Origin: Unio delphinus
Taxonomy: Eukaryota > Mollusca > Bivalvia > Unionida > Unionidae
Direction of reading: 5' to 3'
Assembly: GCA_029339505.1 (NCBI GenBank)
Contig: JAQISU010000094.1
Location: forward strand, 7,240,501-7,304,500
Length of the DNA stretch: 64,000 nt
Shown in pieces: positions 37,653 to 50,540 of this stretch (positions within the stretch are counted from its first letter, which is position 1; each line of letters begins with the position of its first letter). Under the pieces are notes generated by a model. The model made no database searches, was not told where the DNA came from, and saw nothing but the letters and a program-made list of their open reading frames with translations. The position numbers and the translations under genes are program-made.

Positions 37653-37726
<74 letters not shown>
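37653..37726. repeat. (AT)n microsatellite, unit 3
   Basis: Simple AT tract; compound in unit 1. Confidence 0.95.
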
Positions 37727-37727
<1 letters not shown>

Positions 37728-39480
37728 TGTTATGAAGCTTCATAATTCTAAAGTGAAATGTACAAACGAAATTCATTCTAACCGCAAAATATCAATAAAG
37801 TCGCATAAGCATGAAATACATGTCAAGTAAATATTAAGGTGCTTCACTTCATCAGGTTCATTAGTCTTGGTAGGAATGTTCGCATATAGTATACCTCGAC
37901 CGAATGAGTTAGCTAATGCCAGTATAAGATGAAATATGGGTCACAGTGACGTTTCATTTATCTTTCGGATGTGGAACTAGCATAGATGTATTGAAATCAG
38001 TCAACTGTGCGCAGATCATGCAACGAGCAACCTGAGAATTTCTGTATTTGTACTTTTCGCTTGACCTGGTGACAACATGTAAGAAAAAACGGTATTATAT
38101 TTCATATATTTCCAAGATTTTCTATTTTTTTTTAAACGGAACAAAAACAAATCTAAGCAAAGTTAGTGCATTTATTTTAAAAAGTTTTCTAATTTCTCAT
38201 TTAATATTGTATGTACATTCTGATCTATGTATCACAATGATATTATACTTCGTCTATGACATTATTTTTTATCTATAAAAGTATTAATATAGAACCTGTT
38301 TGTTAAAATTTTAAAAGAATATTTACTCGCAAATCAAAGCATTTTAATTTTAGGCCTGATTAGCAAAGCTGGTAACGGCTGTTTTCATGGCAATATACTA
38401 CAAGCTGCGAGAAAATACTTGTGATGTAAGACCAATATTAAACAAAGATCAAGCTGAATTTTATGCTGAACCATGCGTTGCATGTCAATGAATTGAAAAT
38501 ATTGTTTCAAATTATAATATAATATTCTAAGTTCTTTCATACCAATGTACCCGGAAGAAAACAAAAAACATCCTTGTCTCAAATCCTTTACAAAAGACAA
38601 ATTATACATTTAGGGCTCATTGAAACATTTACTATAACGAAATATTCGTGCTCTGTATAAATTTCATGACCTTTATCTTTATTACCAAATATTCAGTTTC
38701 TCATCGGCATTTCCTGTAACAGATTTGCATATTGACATGTAACATGTCAGAATGTTATATGTGCATATGAGATTATTTTTTGACAATGACAGTTATATGT
38801 ACGAAAATTTGTATCAGCTTTTTCTTAAAAAAAGTATGACAAAATTAAAACTGAAGTATAGAGTTATATGCCCGGGATATTCTTCTCATTGACCCAATGG
38901 TTTGTAACGATCATAATTTGACCAGTTTTAGAAATTAAAGAGATGATTTTTAAACAATATATTCACTACTGCGAAAGAAAATGGCTCAACAAGAGCTTGG
39001 TTGTTGTAACAAGAGTTGACATTACTATACAGAATATTAAATTTCAGCCAAACTTTAGGAGGTGGCGTTCCTGCCCGAGGACGCGCCACGGTTGACAACC
39101 CTTCACTAGGCCAATTAACCAATTACTGACCAACGGCACACCCGTGCCCCCATTGGTGACTTATTAGGACCAATTTGATTAGCATCGGATCTCCGCTGTC
39201 CTACGTGAAGATCTGACAGTGACCGCTTAGGGGCCATGTTCTGCTAACCTGCTCGCTAATTTTATATATCAATCAGATGAAGTGTTACATCTTCGCGTAT
39301 GAAGACTGACCAGTTGTGAATGAAGAGCATGAATCTATACCGAACGAACTGATCCACTTTTATACCTATGAAAACTGCTTTTCCATTGGATTAATTCAAA
39401 TGTCACATGACTGTTAAGTGGTCGCTGTCAGATCTTCATGCAGGACAGCGTAGATATGAATTTAATCTGGTTGCTTTGAC
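37727..39480. other. Distal part of unit 3, no gene seen
   Basis: 37727-38600 parallels unit 4 (56428-57477). 38555-39460 is the reverse complement of 18650-19548 in unit 2. No coding frame recognised. Confidence 0.5.
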
Positions 39481-39974
39481 TACACTAGATAAGATACATT
39501 TTGCCAACTCTACGTCTTCTAGCCAACATCGATAAGCAAACATTACTCTAATAAAGTAAACTCACACATAACGTGCTGATAATTAAACTTAAGATGTTGG
39601 TTTTTAGTCTTTAGAATGTTTTGATCACCATATGTTACATTTTTAAAACTATATCTGAGTATCGGTGTCCAAAATGAAAATTAATAAAAGTTGATAAAGA
39701 GTTCGAGTAAGTTACTGCACTTTCTCCTCCTCGACTCTCTCCCGACTACTTTGTCGACTCTGTTTTGCCAGTCTCACTTCCTAGAGACTCGGGACTAACT
39801 ATACCGGAAGTCTGTCCCTTAAAATCTTCCTGTCAAAACACAAGGACGTAAGCATACTAGTATTTCCTTAATCATTTAGTCTCATACTAACCAATAATTA
39901 ATCATCGGTAAAGGCTAATACATTTTTCGGTCAAGCTTTCGTGGATATAGATATACCCATAAATTCGTGTTTTG
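39481..39974. other. Joint between units 3 and 4 with a small unit fragment
   Basis: About 39715-39935 is a displaced copy of the segment at 10985-11245 and 50945-51225, more diverged than the full units. The rest is unassigned. Confidence 0.5.
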
Positions 39975-40295
39975 TTTCTTTCTTTCTTTGTTTGATTGGG
40001 ATTTTTAAAGTAGCTTTACCAATTTTTCAGTCATATCGCTACGTTGTCTGCAGTGAGGAAGTTTATAGTGATTCCTAGCACTGGGGCATCGTGCCGCAGA
40101 CATGTATCATTATGTTCCACCCAGTCACATTATCCTGACCAACCAGTCCTAACAATAACCTCTTAATGCTGAGCATCAAGCCAGGCAGCTATAGGTACCA
40201 TTTTTGTAAGTCGTTGGTAAGATGTGGCCGGGTTTGGAACCCACAACCTCACACTTCCGCGGTGGACGCTTTAACCACTAGGCCACCGGAGCAGT
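39975..40295 (-). mobile_element. tRNA-derived SINE with CAAA/TTTC-edged tail
   Basis: The reverse-strand head has A-box TGGCCTAGTGG and B-box GGTTCCAAACCC, both close to pol III consensus. The body is shared with 25842-26171. It is flanked by an 11-bp duplication TTCGTGTTTTG at 39964-39974 and 40296-40306, so it inserted independently of the SINE in units 1, 2 and 4. Confidence 0.9.
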
Positions 40296-40306
40296 TTCGT
40301 GTTTTG

Positions 40307-40584
40307 TAGACAACACCGTAATACGCATCATACAGATATCAATAAAAGTGCGTCTCTTCAGTATATATAGAAACAAACAAAACTCGTTCTTTGGATCCTT
40401 TATGCAAATGAAAGGCATCAATGATGAGTACATACATAACAGATTAAAGTAATCTTCCGTATGTTGCTTCTTATACAATAATTTAGTTATTAATAATTCC
40501 CCATAAACTCTCTCTCTCTCTCTCTGTTTGATGAGGAAAGACTGGACACAACATATAATACATCTTAATTGTGCTAGAACTTAA
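40307..40584. other. Intergenic joint sequence
   Basis: No gene recognised. A short (CT)n run is at 40507-40524. Confidence 0.5.
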
Positions 40585-41010
40585 AGCATTTCAAGACGTA
40601 CAAATACAAAATGTGTTTTCTAGTATTTCAACCCAGTGCCTGTAATGAACATTTTAAGATGTACATATACAAAATATACTTTCCCAAAGTTCAACACCAT
40701 GACTGTATGAAACATTTTTAAGAGGTACAAATGCAAAAGTACATTCCCAATGTTGTATGAAAGATTTTAAGATGTACAGATACAAAAAGTACATTTCCAG
40801 AGTTCACCCCAGTGTGTCTGTATGGAACATTTTAAGATGTAAAAATACAAAAAGCACTTTCACAAAGTTTATCCCCAAGCCTGTATGGAACATTTTTAAG
40901 ATGTACAAAGACAAAAAGTACTTTCCCAAAGTTCAATCCCATGTCTGTATGTAATACTTTATGAGGTACAAATACTAAAGGTACTTTCCCAATGTATGCC
41001 CCCATAGTAC
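40585..41010. repeat. Minisatellite, about 63-bp period
   Basis: About seven imperfect units, each containing TTTTAAGATGTACAAATAC and TTTCCCAAAGTTCA-like phrases; unit starts at about 40587, 40649, 40711, 40762, 40826, 40889 and 40953. Two units of the same repeat lie at 33045-33160 in reverse. Confidence 0.85.
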
Positions 41011-41435
41011 AATGAAACAGACCAACATCTTGTAGAATAATCCGAATGGAGAATTATTCTTCATGACACAGCTGTTAATCAAGTCATATGACTTTGCAAA
41101 GAGTAATATTGGGAAAACAATACTTAATGCATAATACAGGTCACAATGTTAATATTTCCTATCGACAGTAAAGAATTGTTATCTCTGCTTTTAAACATGA
41201 AGTGAAATATTTATGCAGTGAATGTTGTCTAAAATACATGGCTATAGAATGACAATGTCATGCAAAGAGTTGATGCTAGACAACTGACTACTGACATCAA
41301 CAATATTTGGACAGCAGTTGCATTGCAATGAAGACAGTATATTTAAGTGTTGCAAATAATTTTGAGAAATTATATGTAGATCTTTAGAATGTATTAAAAT
41401 TTTTCAAAATTTGACATGTAATTATACACCAATAG

Positions 41436-42669
41436 ATAGACCATGATATATTACTTCACCGTCTCCAGCAAATATTTGGCATTCAGAATATAGCTAACAG
41501 TTGTTCAAGTCCCACTTAGTGAACAGGACATAAATTATATCTGCAAATGGAATACACTCCAGCCCAGTTGACGTATGTTGTGGTGTTCCACAGGGATCTG
41601 TTCTTGAACATGTTCTCTTCATTCTATCCACTCAGCCGCTCTCAAGTGTCATAGATCATCACCCAGTGTCGCACCATTTGTATGCTGATGACACCCAAAT
41701 ATACAAGTCTAGCCACCCAACTGAAGTTGATGATACCATTCATGGAGTAGAGAGGTTCATTTCTCATGTGAAATCATGGATAACATGTAACAAGCTGCAG
41801 ATGAATGATGATAAACTGAGGGCTATTCTGATCACACCACAAAGATTTTCTCATTCACATCCGTTACCTCAGACAATAAATATCAGCAACACCAACATTA
41901 AATTATCACAGTCAGTATGAAACCTAGGCATTACTCTAGACAGTACTCTCACAATGCACCAACATATCATGAACATATGCAAGGCTGCATATCTTGAATT
42001 GAGATGCATCACTTCCATTCGTAAATATCTTTCACTTGAGTGTTCATTAGTACTTTCAAGACTGGACTATTGTAACTCAATTCTGTCTGGTTCGTAACAA
42101 TATATACTCCAAAAACATCAAAAACTTCAAAACACAGCTGCATGGATCATCTTGAGAGTTCCTTAATCAGAGCACACCTCACCACTGCTCTGTACCCTAC
42201 ACTGGCTATTGATTCGATACAAAATCAAACACAAAATTTGTTCTCTGTGGTATGTTTCAATGACAGACTCCAGTCCAATATACCTATCAAGCCTCACCCA
42301 TCTGTATACACTTGCTAGATATTTACGCTCTTCTTCTGATAATCGTATACTCATTGTTCCCACAGTGAAAACAAAGTCATATGGAGAACGTTCGCATACC
42401 AGGGGCCGTCGACGTGGAACGAATTGCCCATTGAAATTAGACAAAAAGACACAGTGGTCCCTTTTAAGAGTGCTCATAAAACTCACCTGTTTCGACTGCA
42501 GGGACAAACTTAGAGACCTAATCGTGTTTTGTATGTTATATGTTTTCAGCATGTTTTTATGTTTTCCAAATTCATTGTTTTTGTCATTTGTTTTTTTGTA
42601 GTGTAGTCATATCATTATTGATGGTGTAAAGCGCTTAGAGCTTCGAAAGATTAGGCACTATACAAAGTC

Positions 42670-42731
<62 letters not shown>
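41436..42731 (+). mobile_element. CR1/L2-like LINE fragment (unit 4, longest)
   Basis: Starts within the RT with DHDILLHRL, then GVPQGSVL near 41585, LYADDTQIY at about 41677-41704 and NKLQMNDDKL near 41790. SRLDYCNSILSG comes near 42060, and the C-terminal NCPLKLD/CFDCRDKLRD region near 42420-42510. It ends with GCGCTTAGAG...CACTATACAAAG and about 20 ATT repeats (42672-42731). Frames are interrupted, for example after NIKLSQSV at 41920. Confidence 0.88.
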
Positions 42732-42733
<2 letters not shown>

Positions 42734-44934
42734 CCAAGTATTGATATTCATTGTTTACATTCCTATCTAATACAATGTTCACTATGTTTTTCCCTGTATG
42801 TGTGATGTGCATATCTATATTCTTTTGTATCTCTTGGTATATGATTGTGTCAATATTCTGTGTAATTATTATTTAAGTTGTATTGATCATTAATAGTTAA
42901 GATAATAGACAACAAGACAGGCAACCCATATGACTGTATTCATATTGAACAAGATAAACATGAGGAGTGAGAATCCCACGGGGCTGTCTTATTCCAACAT
43001 TTCCTCTTTCCCAGGTGCGTATGATAGAGGCCCAGCGATGGCAAAAGAGAGATCTACCCTCTCTGATTACACAGTCTATAAATATTTATTTACATAATTG
43101 TTTACATTTATTAATAATACTATTCATATTAAAACCTGATAACAGATTTGAGGTAATTTCTCACTATTTTCCATTGGATGTGTTAGGTCAGGTGGTTTTT
43201 TATGATATGGGATATTTGTAAAATGTCACATAGCTAGTAGTAGCAAAAAAGTATCGGCAATTAATATAGACTAAGGAGGAGTTGTACATTGTTGCATCAA
43301 ATAATTATGTTGCACTGCTTTGACAGTACATGTACTTTCAGGGATGTTGTATAATGTATGGAAATGTGGCACATGAAGACCCCATGGGATTATCATTCCA
43401 CATATTTATCCTGTTCAACATGCATACAGTCAGATGGTTGCCTGTCTTGTTGTCTATGAGGAAACAATGTTTGGGACCTAGACGAGAGGCAACGCACCTA
43501 TTGAGGAAAGTAAAGATGCCCTTCTCCCCTCATCTCAATACAAGAATAGTATGGAATATACTCCTCAATTACATGAGTCTATCGGATCTTCATCTTCATG
43601 CAGAGAAGTACTGCTCTACAGGACCAATTTCTTATTGAGTCATGTGTGACTCGGAATATAGCTTCTCAGCCCCAGATAACTATGGAATCAATCCGTCCTC
43701 AATCCCAGGAGTGTATGGGCTCTATAAGGTTAGGCATTCCTCGATACCATGAGGTGTCGAATCTGTAGAGAGATATAATGCCCCTGAAGAGTCGAAGTGC
43801 TGTGTTATGGGGCATAGGTCCGGTTAAGGCAAACGAGAGCAGATCTGCCATCTCCGAGAAGGAAAAGTAACATATTGTTCTGAACAGTCTGATATAGACA
43901 AATTATCGTCTCCTGATCGATCTTTGACCGGGGACTGGCTATCGAACACCAAGTGCCGGTAACAGAAAACTGTGTGTTAGTCACAGGTCTAATGATATCA
44001 GTCAGTGGAGTCATATCAACATTACATGGACAGGGATCAGGTTGATACCCCCTTGGCTGATCTCCGTATCAGTTCTACTGGTCAATCCTATTTGGGATAG
44101 AGTGTCGGCATATACCCGTTTTTTTCTGTTCCTTTTAAAACTCTGCGGAAAGCAGAGACATCCATTCCAGATAAGCGATCTTCTTCCCATTAATAATGCC
44201 ATAGATGCCCAAAAACCTCGGGTTTGTATCTTTTCGGATATGACAGACCACATACGTGCATACTCTGCTCATGTGGAGGCAACATACAGAAGAGGGTGTG
44301 TTCTCCTTCCAAATGAGGAAAAGCATTTCTGTCTCTATAACAAGTTTGCGAGTAAAGGCAATACCGACACTCTTTGTCAGCAGAATGCGTGACGTAGATA
44401 CCCGTGTAGTAAGGGCTAGGTTGTTTCCCCCTTCCTCCTAAAACACCTATTAAATAGGGAAGTTCCCATCACTCTCCCTAAATTGTTGTGTGTTAAAGAT
44501 TCGCCTACTTCCCGGAGTCCCTCAATGAGAGGCATTGGGTCGGGAAGTCATATCTACCGTCAGAAGAGGGAGTAAGAGGGATGACGTATTTGGGGTTATG
44601 GTGGACTCCAATAAACACGCTGAGAAAACGTCTGAAACTCAATATTTCTCCTTTCATTACCCATTCCTCCTCCCACCTGTCGGCTCATGTAGAGGAGGAA
44701 AATGATGAAAAGATATGGCCTTTTGATAATGCTCTAAATGATGTTTAACTCCTTCTCCCACTGGATCTGTGCCCCAATCCTTCTGGCGTAGACGAAAAGA
44801 AAACCCTATCCAGTTGGGAGAATCTCGTGTGCTTCATCATAACGAGATCTCATTTACTCCACTATTCAACCATCATAAGGAAGCTTTATAAAAGGTTTCG
44901 AGATGACTGGAATTCGCTAAGCAACAAGAGATGT
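42732..44934 (+). repeat. Block U of unit 4
   Basis: Counterpart of 1812-4086. The forward frame 43330-43638 (102 codons) extends the frame seen in unit 1. Another forward frame at 44042-44392 is open for 116 codons. The reverse frame that is single in unit 1 (2981-3418) is split here (43805-44014, 44011-44253, 44135-44326). No known family recognised. Confidence 0.6.
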
Positions 44935-46352
44935 CTGCATTTTTTAGCTTTCTAATGACACATTGACACACACACACATGCGTGCACACACACACACACT
45001 CACACACACACTCATCAAATATATGTATTTGTATGTCATAAATAAAATGTATGTATAGTATGTAAGCTGTATCAAGGATATACCACTCTTGACTTTTAAT
45101 AATAGTATCCAGTTTTGTTCCGTAAATATTCGTTTTATGTTAACCTAAGGTTTGATTCTATCAGTCACAGTTAAGAGACTCGGCAGAATTTCCATTTCGA
45201 ATTGTAGTGGTTGGCGACTGTCGTGTTGGTTTGATTGTGGGTTTGTGATTATTCATTCGATTCTGAACACTATGGTTTAGCCAATGTATTGAATGGCACA
45301 TATCGTGAATGTACATATTTGAAATCCTGACGAAAATCCAAAATGGAAAGCGATGACGTATGCTGTCGCCTGTATAGCACTGAAGTGAAGTTCTTTGTTG
45401 AACCACAGAAATTAATTCGGCGTTTGAATTCCGAATAAAAATTTAAAAGTATCTTTGTCCAAGAATTATTTCTGAACGCGATTATTTCCGGGTACAATAA
45501 TCTCTTAGAATCCAAACAATTTGAAGAAAACTGAAAACCAAACTTTACAAAAAATACTTGTCTCAACAGAAGAAAACAATTGACGTCGAAGTATTCGATA
45601 ACCGAACTAAAAACACACTAAACATCACTATTAAACTTGGCTACTGCGTAAAACAGACTCCCGGATGATGGTCAACATTCAAGTAAAACCAGCATTTCGG
45701 AGTTTCGACGTTAAAGCTATGTGCGTCTAAAATCATTTATTCTAGTACAGCCTCTTTTTAACTCTATATGAAATCACACATTTAGAATTTTAAATAAAGT
45801 TGTTTACATCAACTCGAGTATTAAGGCGAGTAGCTAGGTGAACTTGGATACAACATTCCTCATTTAAGGTTTTCTAAAAACTGAATTGAACTTCTTGGGA
45901 AAAAATAATCTCCAGTAAATAAAATTACAATTGCATGTAAAGGAATAAAAATATATTTAGAAAAACAAAACTAACAAATTAAAAATAAATTATATCAGAT
46001 ATGTGTAGCAATATATAGATACGAACTTTGATAAATGCATTTAAACCGTTTAATTAGATGGCTCTAGCTTGGCAAATTGACTGGGCGTACACCATCAATT
46101 TTACAGATTAGTAAATTAAAATTGTTTAGACCCAATTCATTTCATTTTGTTTGCTTCTTTCTTCAGTCCATCCGTACATATATAGATCATGCACAATAAA
46201 ACGGCTAAAATATTTAGTCAAACGTTCTTAAAAGTAATGAATGATACAAATTTTCTAATAATTTTAAGTGAAAAAATATCTTTGAAAGGTAAACTTACCT
46301 CGATATTTCCCATTAAAAGCATTTAACTTCTTTAAATGTAAATATTATCAAA
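44935..46352. other. Replacement block specific to unit 4
   Basis: About 1.4 kb replaces the roughly 200 bp that units 1 and 2 have between block U and the TC tract. It starts with a CA-rich tract (44967-45014). A reverse frame of 98 codons at 45270-45566 has no recognised content. No terminal repeats or duplicated target were found, so it is not a simple insertion. Confidence 0.6.
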
Positions 46353-46531
46353 GTTTTCTTATGTGTTGTCAGATAAATTTTAGTATCATAAGTTAAAGTT
46401 CTGATTTGAGGGATCTTATTCGTCGAAATAAATGTGACGGTGATATATTAAATTATATCACGCCCTAATGAACTGACATTTTAAAAAAATTTCCATGTTT
46501 CGTCTTATGCTTGTAAGTCATTGTCAAATAA

Positions 46532-46532
<1 letters not shown>

Positions 46533-46594
<62 letters not shown>
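46533..46594. repeat. (TC)n microsatellite, unit 4
   Basis: Counterpart of 6763-6824. Confidence 0.95.
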
Positions 46595-46598
<4 letters not shown>

Positions 46599-47002
46599 TT
46601 TTTGCTCTGTATGAAACCTGTATATTTTACATACACAGCTATGTTAAACTGCATTGGACTACACTCCTTTCCTGCTTGACATATTTATCTTAAGGACGTA
46701 CCAGCTACTGGATACTAATATGTCAGCATAAAACAGAAGGTTAATTAAGAAAGCTCAACGCAATGATCACGCATTTTTCTTCCTTTACTACACAAATAGA
46801 TATTATGTTAATTATAATCCTGTTTTTTGAAAATCATTTGCATAATATATCTCAATGAAATTTGTCTACTCGCAAATATTATTAAACTTGATCCTGCTGT
46901 CAGTAAATTTCAGGAGGAAATAAATCATCCATGAAAAAGTTTAATATTCCATCCATGCATCATCATTTATAAAATTCATATTTTACAGAGGAATGTGTGT
47001 GT

Positions 47003-47063
<61 letters not shown>

Positions 47064-47584
47064 GGGAGGTTATTAAATGAAAGGTAATTGTGAAATCATG
47101 TTTGCTTGATATGGTTATCCGGAAAGGAGATTGGATTGATCAAGGCATGCACTAATACATTTTGAAACAAATACCATATTTAATGTCGAATATCAACCAT
47201 TTATCAACTATGTGATATGCAGAAATATTACACAATATTATTATTTCTGATTGATTTCCTGAAATCTATATACGAGTCTGGTTAAAATTCTAATCATTTA
47301 TATTCATATAACACAGGATACATGTACAAGGTGTACATTATGACAATTAATATTTATAATATAACACATGATATATTTACAAGGATGGTGTAAATTACGA
47401 CAATAAATATTTATATAACACAGGAAATCTATGAGTCATGTGTCAATTGTATTTATTATTATTTGTTTAACAAGACATTCGAGATGAGTCAGGTGTAAAT
47501 TATGTTCATGATCATCCGTATAACACATATTTTGTAGAAAACACATAAATAATCTTGATTTTATCATTTTATCACAAAGACGGG
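46595..47584. other. Intergenic, unit 4, downstream of the IL-17-like gene
   Basis: Contains the GT tract at 46994-47061. TTTATT at 47452-47457 is AATAAA on the reverse strand, about 130 nt beyond the IL-17-like stop codon, and is a plausible polyadenylation signal. Confidence 0.55.
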
Positions 47585-48154
47585 TCAACTGCTTTTTATC
47601 ATCGGTTTTTGACGTATAGCTACAGATGTGCAGCCAACGTACACTGTTTGGTATGCATTTTTCCATGTTGTTCCTGATTTAAGAAGTATTTTTTTCAGTA
47701 GACGTATTTCGTCGCATTCTATTTTCGTTATGTCACAGCCGATGCAGGTTTTACACTTACACCTATATTGCAAAATCTGTTTCGGCCATCTTTCTTCACT
47801 GTAAGTCATCTCCAGGTACCAGGGGCAATTAGCACGATCCTGCACGAGTGGTGACTCTGTCTTATTCTCGAAAGGGCAGTGCCTACTAGAGAGCGGATAT
47901 TTCAAAACTGTAGACTCATCGAGAAATATGTTATTTTCTTGGTTCTGCACTCGATCTCGTACTGACTGTATTTGAGAGAAAGAATCATCTAATTCAGACT
48001 GTCCACCTCCTGCGGACCAACACATGTATTTCTCCTGCACATCTTTGGGTAGTGCATCTGAACAGTTTGTCTCCTGCTTTGTATATTTTACATATAGGAT
48101 AAATAACAAGAAATATCTTCTGATGACTATTGACTTTAGTGAATCCATAGTCAT
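47585..48154 (-). CDS. IL-17-like secreted cytokine, intact copy
   Basis: Single-exon frame of 189 residues. Residues 1-29 are a probable signal peptide with the hydrophobic core YFLLFILYV (14-22); M3 is an alternative start. Residues about 110-180 match the invertebrate IL-17 domain in order. CPW is at 110-112, and SEERWP (119-124) corresponds to the D-x-N-R-x-P element. RCKCKTC is at 131-137, then C140 and C147, LLKK at 152-155, and VGCTSV at 173-178 in place of the usual VGCTCV. A glycosylation sequon NKT is at 97-99. IL-17s are secreted dimeric cystine-knot-like cytokines that act through IL-17 receptors in mucosal and innate immunity; that role here is inferred from the family. The second Cys of the GCTC motif and the Cys usually preceding the last strand are absent. 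The other two copies are frameshifted. Expression is unknown. Confidence 0.82.
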   Translation of the reverse strand: MTMDSLKSIVIRRYFLLFILYVKYTKQETNCSDALPKDVQEKYMCWSAGGGQSELDDSFSQIQSVRDRVQNQENNIFLDESTVLKYPLSSRHCPFENKTESPLVQDRANCPWYLEMTYSEERWPKQILQYRCKCKTCIGCDITKIECDEIRLLKKILLKSGTTWKNAYQTVYVGCTSVAIRQKPMIKSS

Positions 48155-49406
48155 CTAACTTTTTAGCTCTTTGCCAACGGTTGTTAGTATTTAGATGCAG
48201 CAATATTGTGTTGTTTAGTTTTAACATTTCACCGTAGACCTGTGTCAGTTTATATCTTTAACGTATGGAATTTCTCTGCGTAACTGTATTTTTTAATGAA
48301 AAAACACAAGATATACTAGCATTATTGACAACGTTTAACATTGACCTTATGTTCAATCACGTCTAGTCACCTATCTTTCCGCTTCTAACAACAGGAAGTA
48401 TTTCCTATTAAGTTTCAAAACAAGGAAAATACGCCATGATATCCTTTCATTGAATTCATCTTTCATAAATTTTGTAAATTACCTGATATCACAATTCAAT
48501 GCCAAAAACATTTAATTTATTTAAGACTGCTCAATAGCATTTCTGTAGTTCTTGTTTAGTTGTAGTTTTCATTAACATGCGGTCATAAAGAGGATATTGA
48601 AAGCATAACATAACCCCACCTACATGCGGATGACGACACCTCAAGGATACAAACCTGTATCATATAATGGACTAGAAACGTAATGTTTTGTGAAATGTTA
48701 GGAAGTAACATTGGCGGTAAAATGCTGCTAACAATGGCTTATGAAACAGATCAAATGGGTCATTTCGTTCCTTAAATGCAATCATATAAAAAAAAATGCT
48801 TGGCTGAAAAATTTGCAATTGCAACAAAACTTTAAAATATATTTACATCGTCTGTTTAATTATGACATGTGACTGATTTGGTAAAAACTTTATAGCAAGA
48901 AGTGAAATAACAAGTAAAGGAATTATCCTCCACAATGTTCTAATCTCTTTGTTTAATGTCATCCAGCATACTGCTTTTTTACGAAGGTATATCCATTTAT
49001 GAACGGTGTATTTTCATGTCTTTCACGTTAATTTCATGAATGACATGGCGACACGACTTCGTATTCGTTGATAAAGGGTATATTTTCACATATTCAAATA
49101 ACCAAAGGTTTTGCTGACTTTACAATTTCATTGATTCCACTCATATGTGGATAGTACAGCTTCATCATTTTATAACCTCAGCAGAGACTTATAATTTCAT
49201 TGCATGTACATGACTTACAACTTCAGTGCATGAACAGAACAGTCACATATCTGGTAATGCGAATAGAGCAATATGTGTCATGTTCTCAGAATATTATAAT
49301 TCATGATATTCGTATCCTAAACTCAATCGATCTAATCTTGTTAACACCGTATACCCAAGTAAAGTAGCATATATCATATAGCCTAATCCTCATAATAGTT
49401 ATAATA
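48155..49406. other. Intergenic, unit 4, upstream of the IL-17-like gene
   Basis: Shared with units 1 and 2, including the ~200 bp (48440-48660) lost in unit 1. No further gene; the promoter is expected here but no element could be assigned. Confidence 0.5.
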
Positions 49407-49608
49407 GTGATGTCTAGCACTGGGGCATCATGCCAGAGACATGTAGCATGATGACCCACCTAGTTACATTATACTGACACCAGGCTGACCAGTCCTAACA
49501 CTAACCTCTTGATGCTAAATGCCAAGCGAGGCAGCTGTTATTACAATTTTTGTAAGTCTTTAGTATGACTCGGCCGGGGATCAAACCACTAAGCAACCGG
49601 AGCGGTTG
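49407..49608 (-). mobile_element. Truncated tRNA-derived SINE (unit 4)
   Basis: Counterpart of 9475-9765. It has the same internal loss between the A and B boxes and has additionally lost its CAAA tail and the adjacent flank (joint at about 49406). Confidence 0.8.
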
Positions 49609-50425
<817 letters not shown>

Positions 50426-50454
50426 GAATGAGACTATTTATGTGATGATCAGAA

Positions 50455-50540
50455 TGAATTCAGTTTTATCATCATTGATCTACAGCTAGTTACATGTTAA
50501 CCATGATATCACATTGGAAATGCGTCTCTACGCCTTAAAT
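50455..50540 (-). mobile_element. LINE reverse-transcriptase fragment (unit 4)
   Basis: Counterpart of 10545-10665. Confidence 0.6.

Noticed and set aside
47994..48227. A 77-codon frame overlapping the 5' end of the IL-17-like gene (also 8171-8407 and 27213-27446)
   Set aside because: Mostly overlaps the signal-peptide region in another frame; treated as a shadow.
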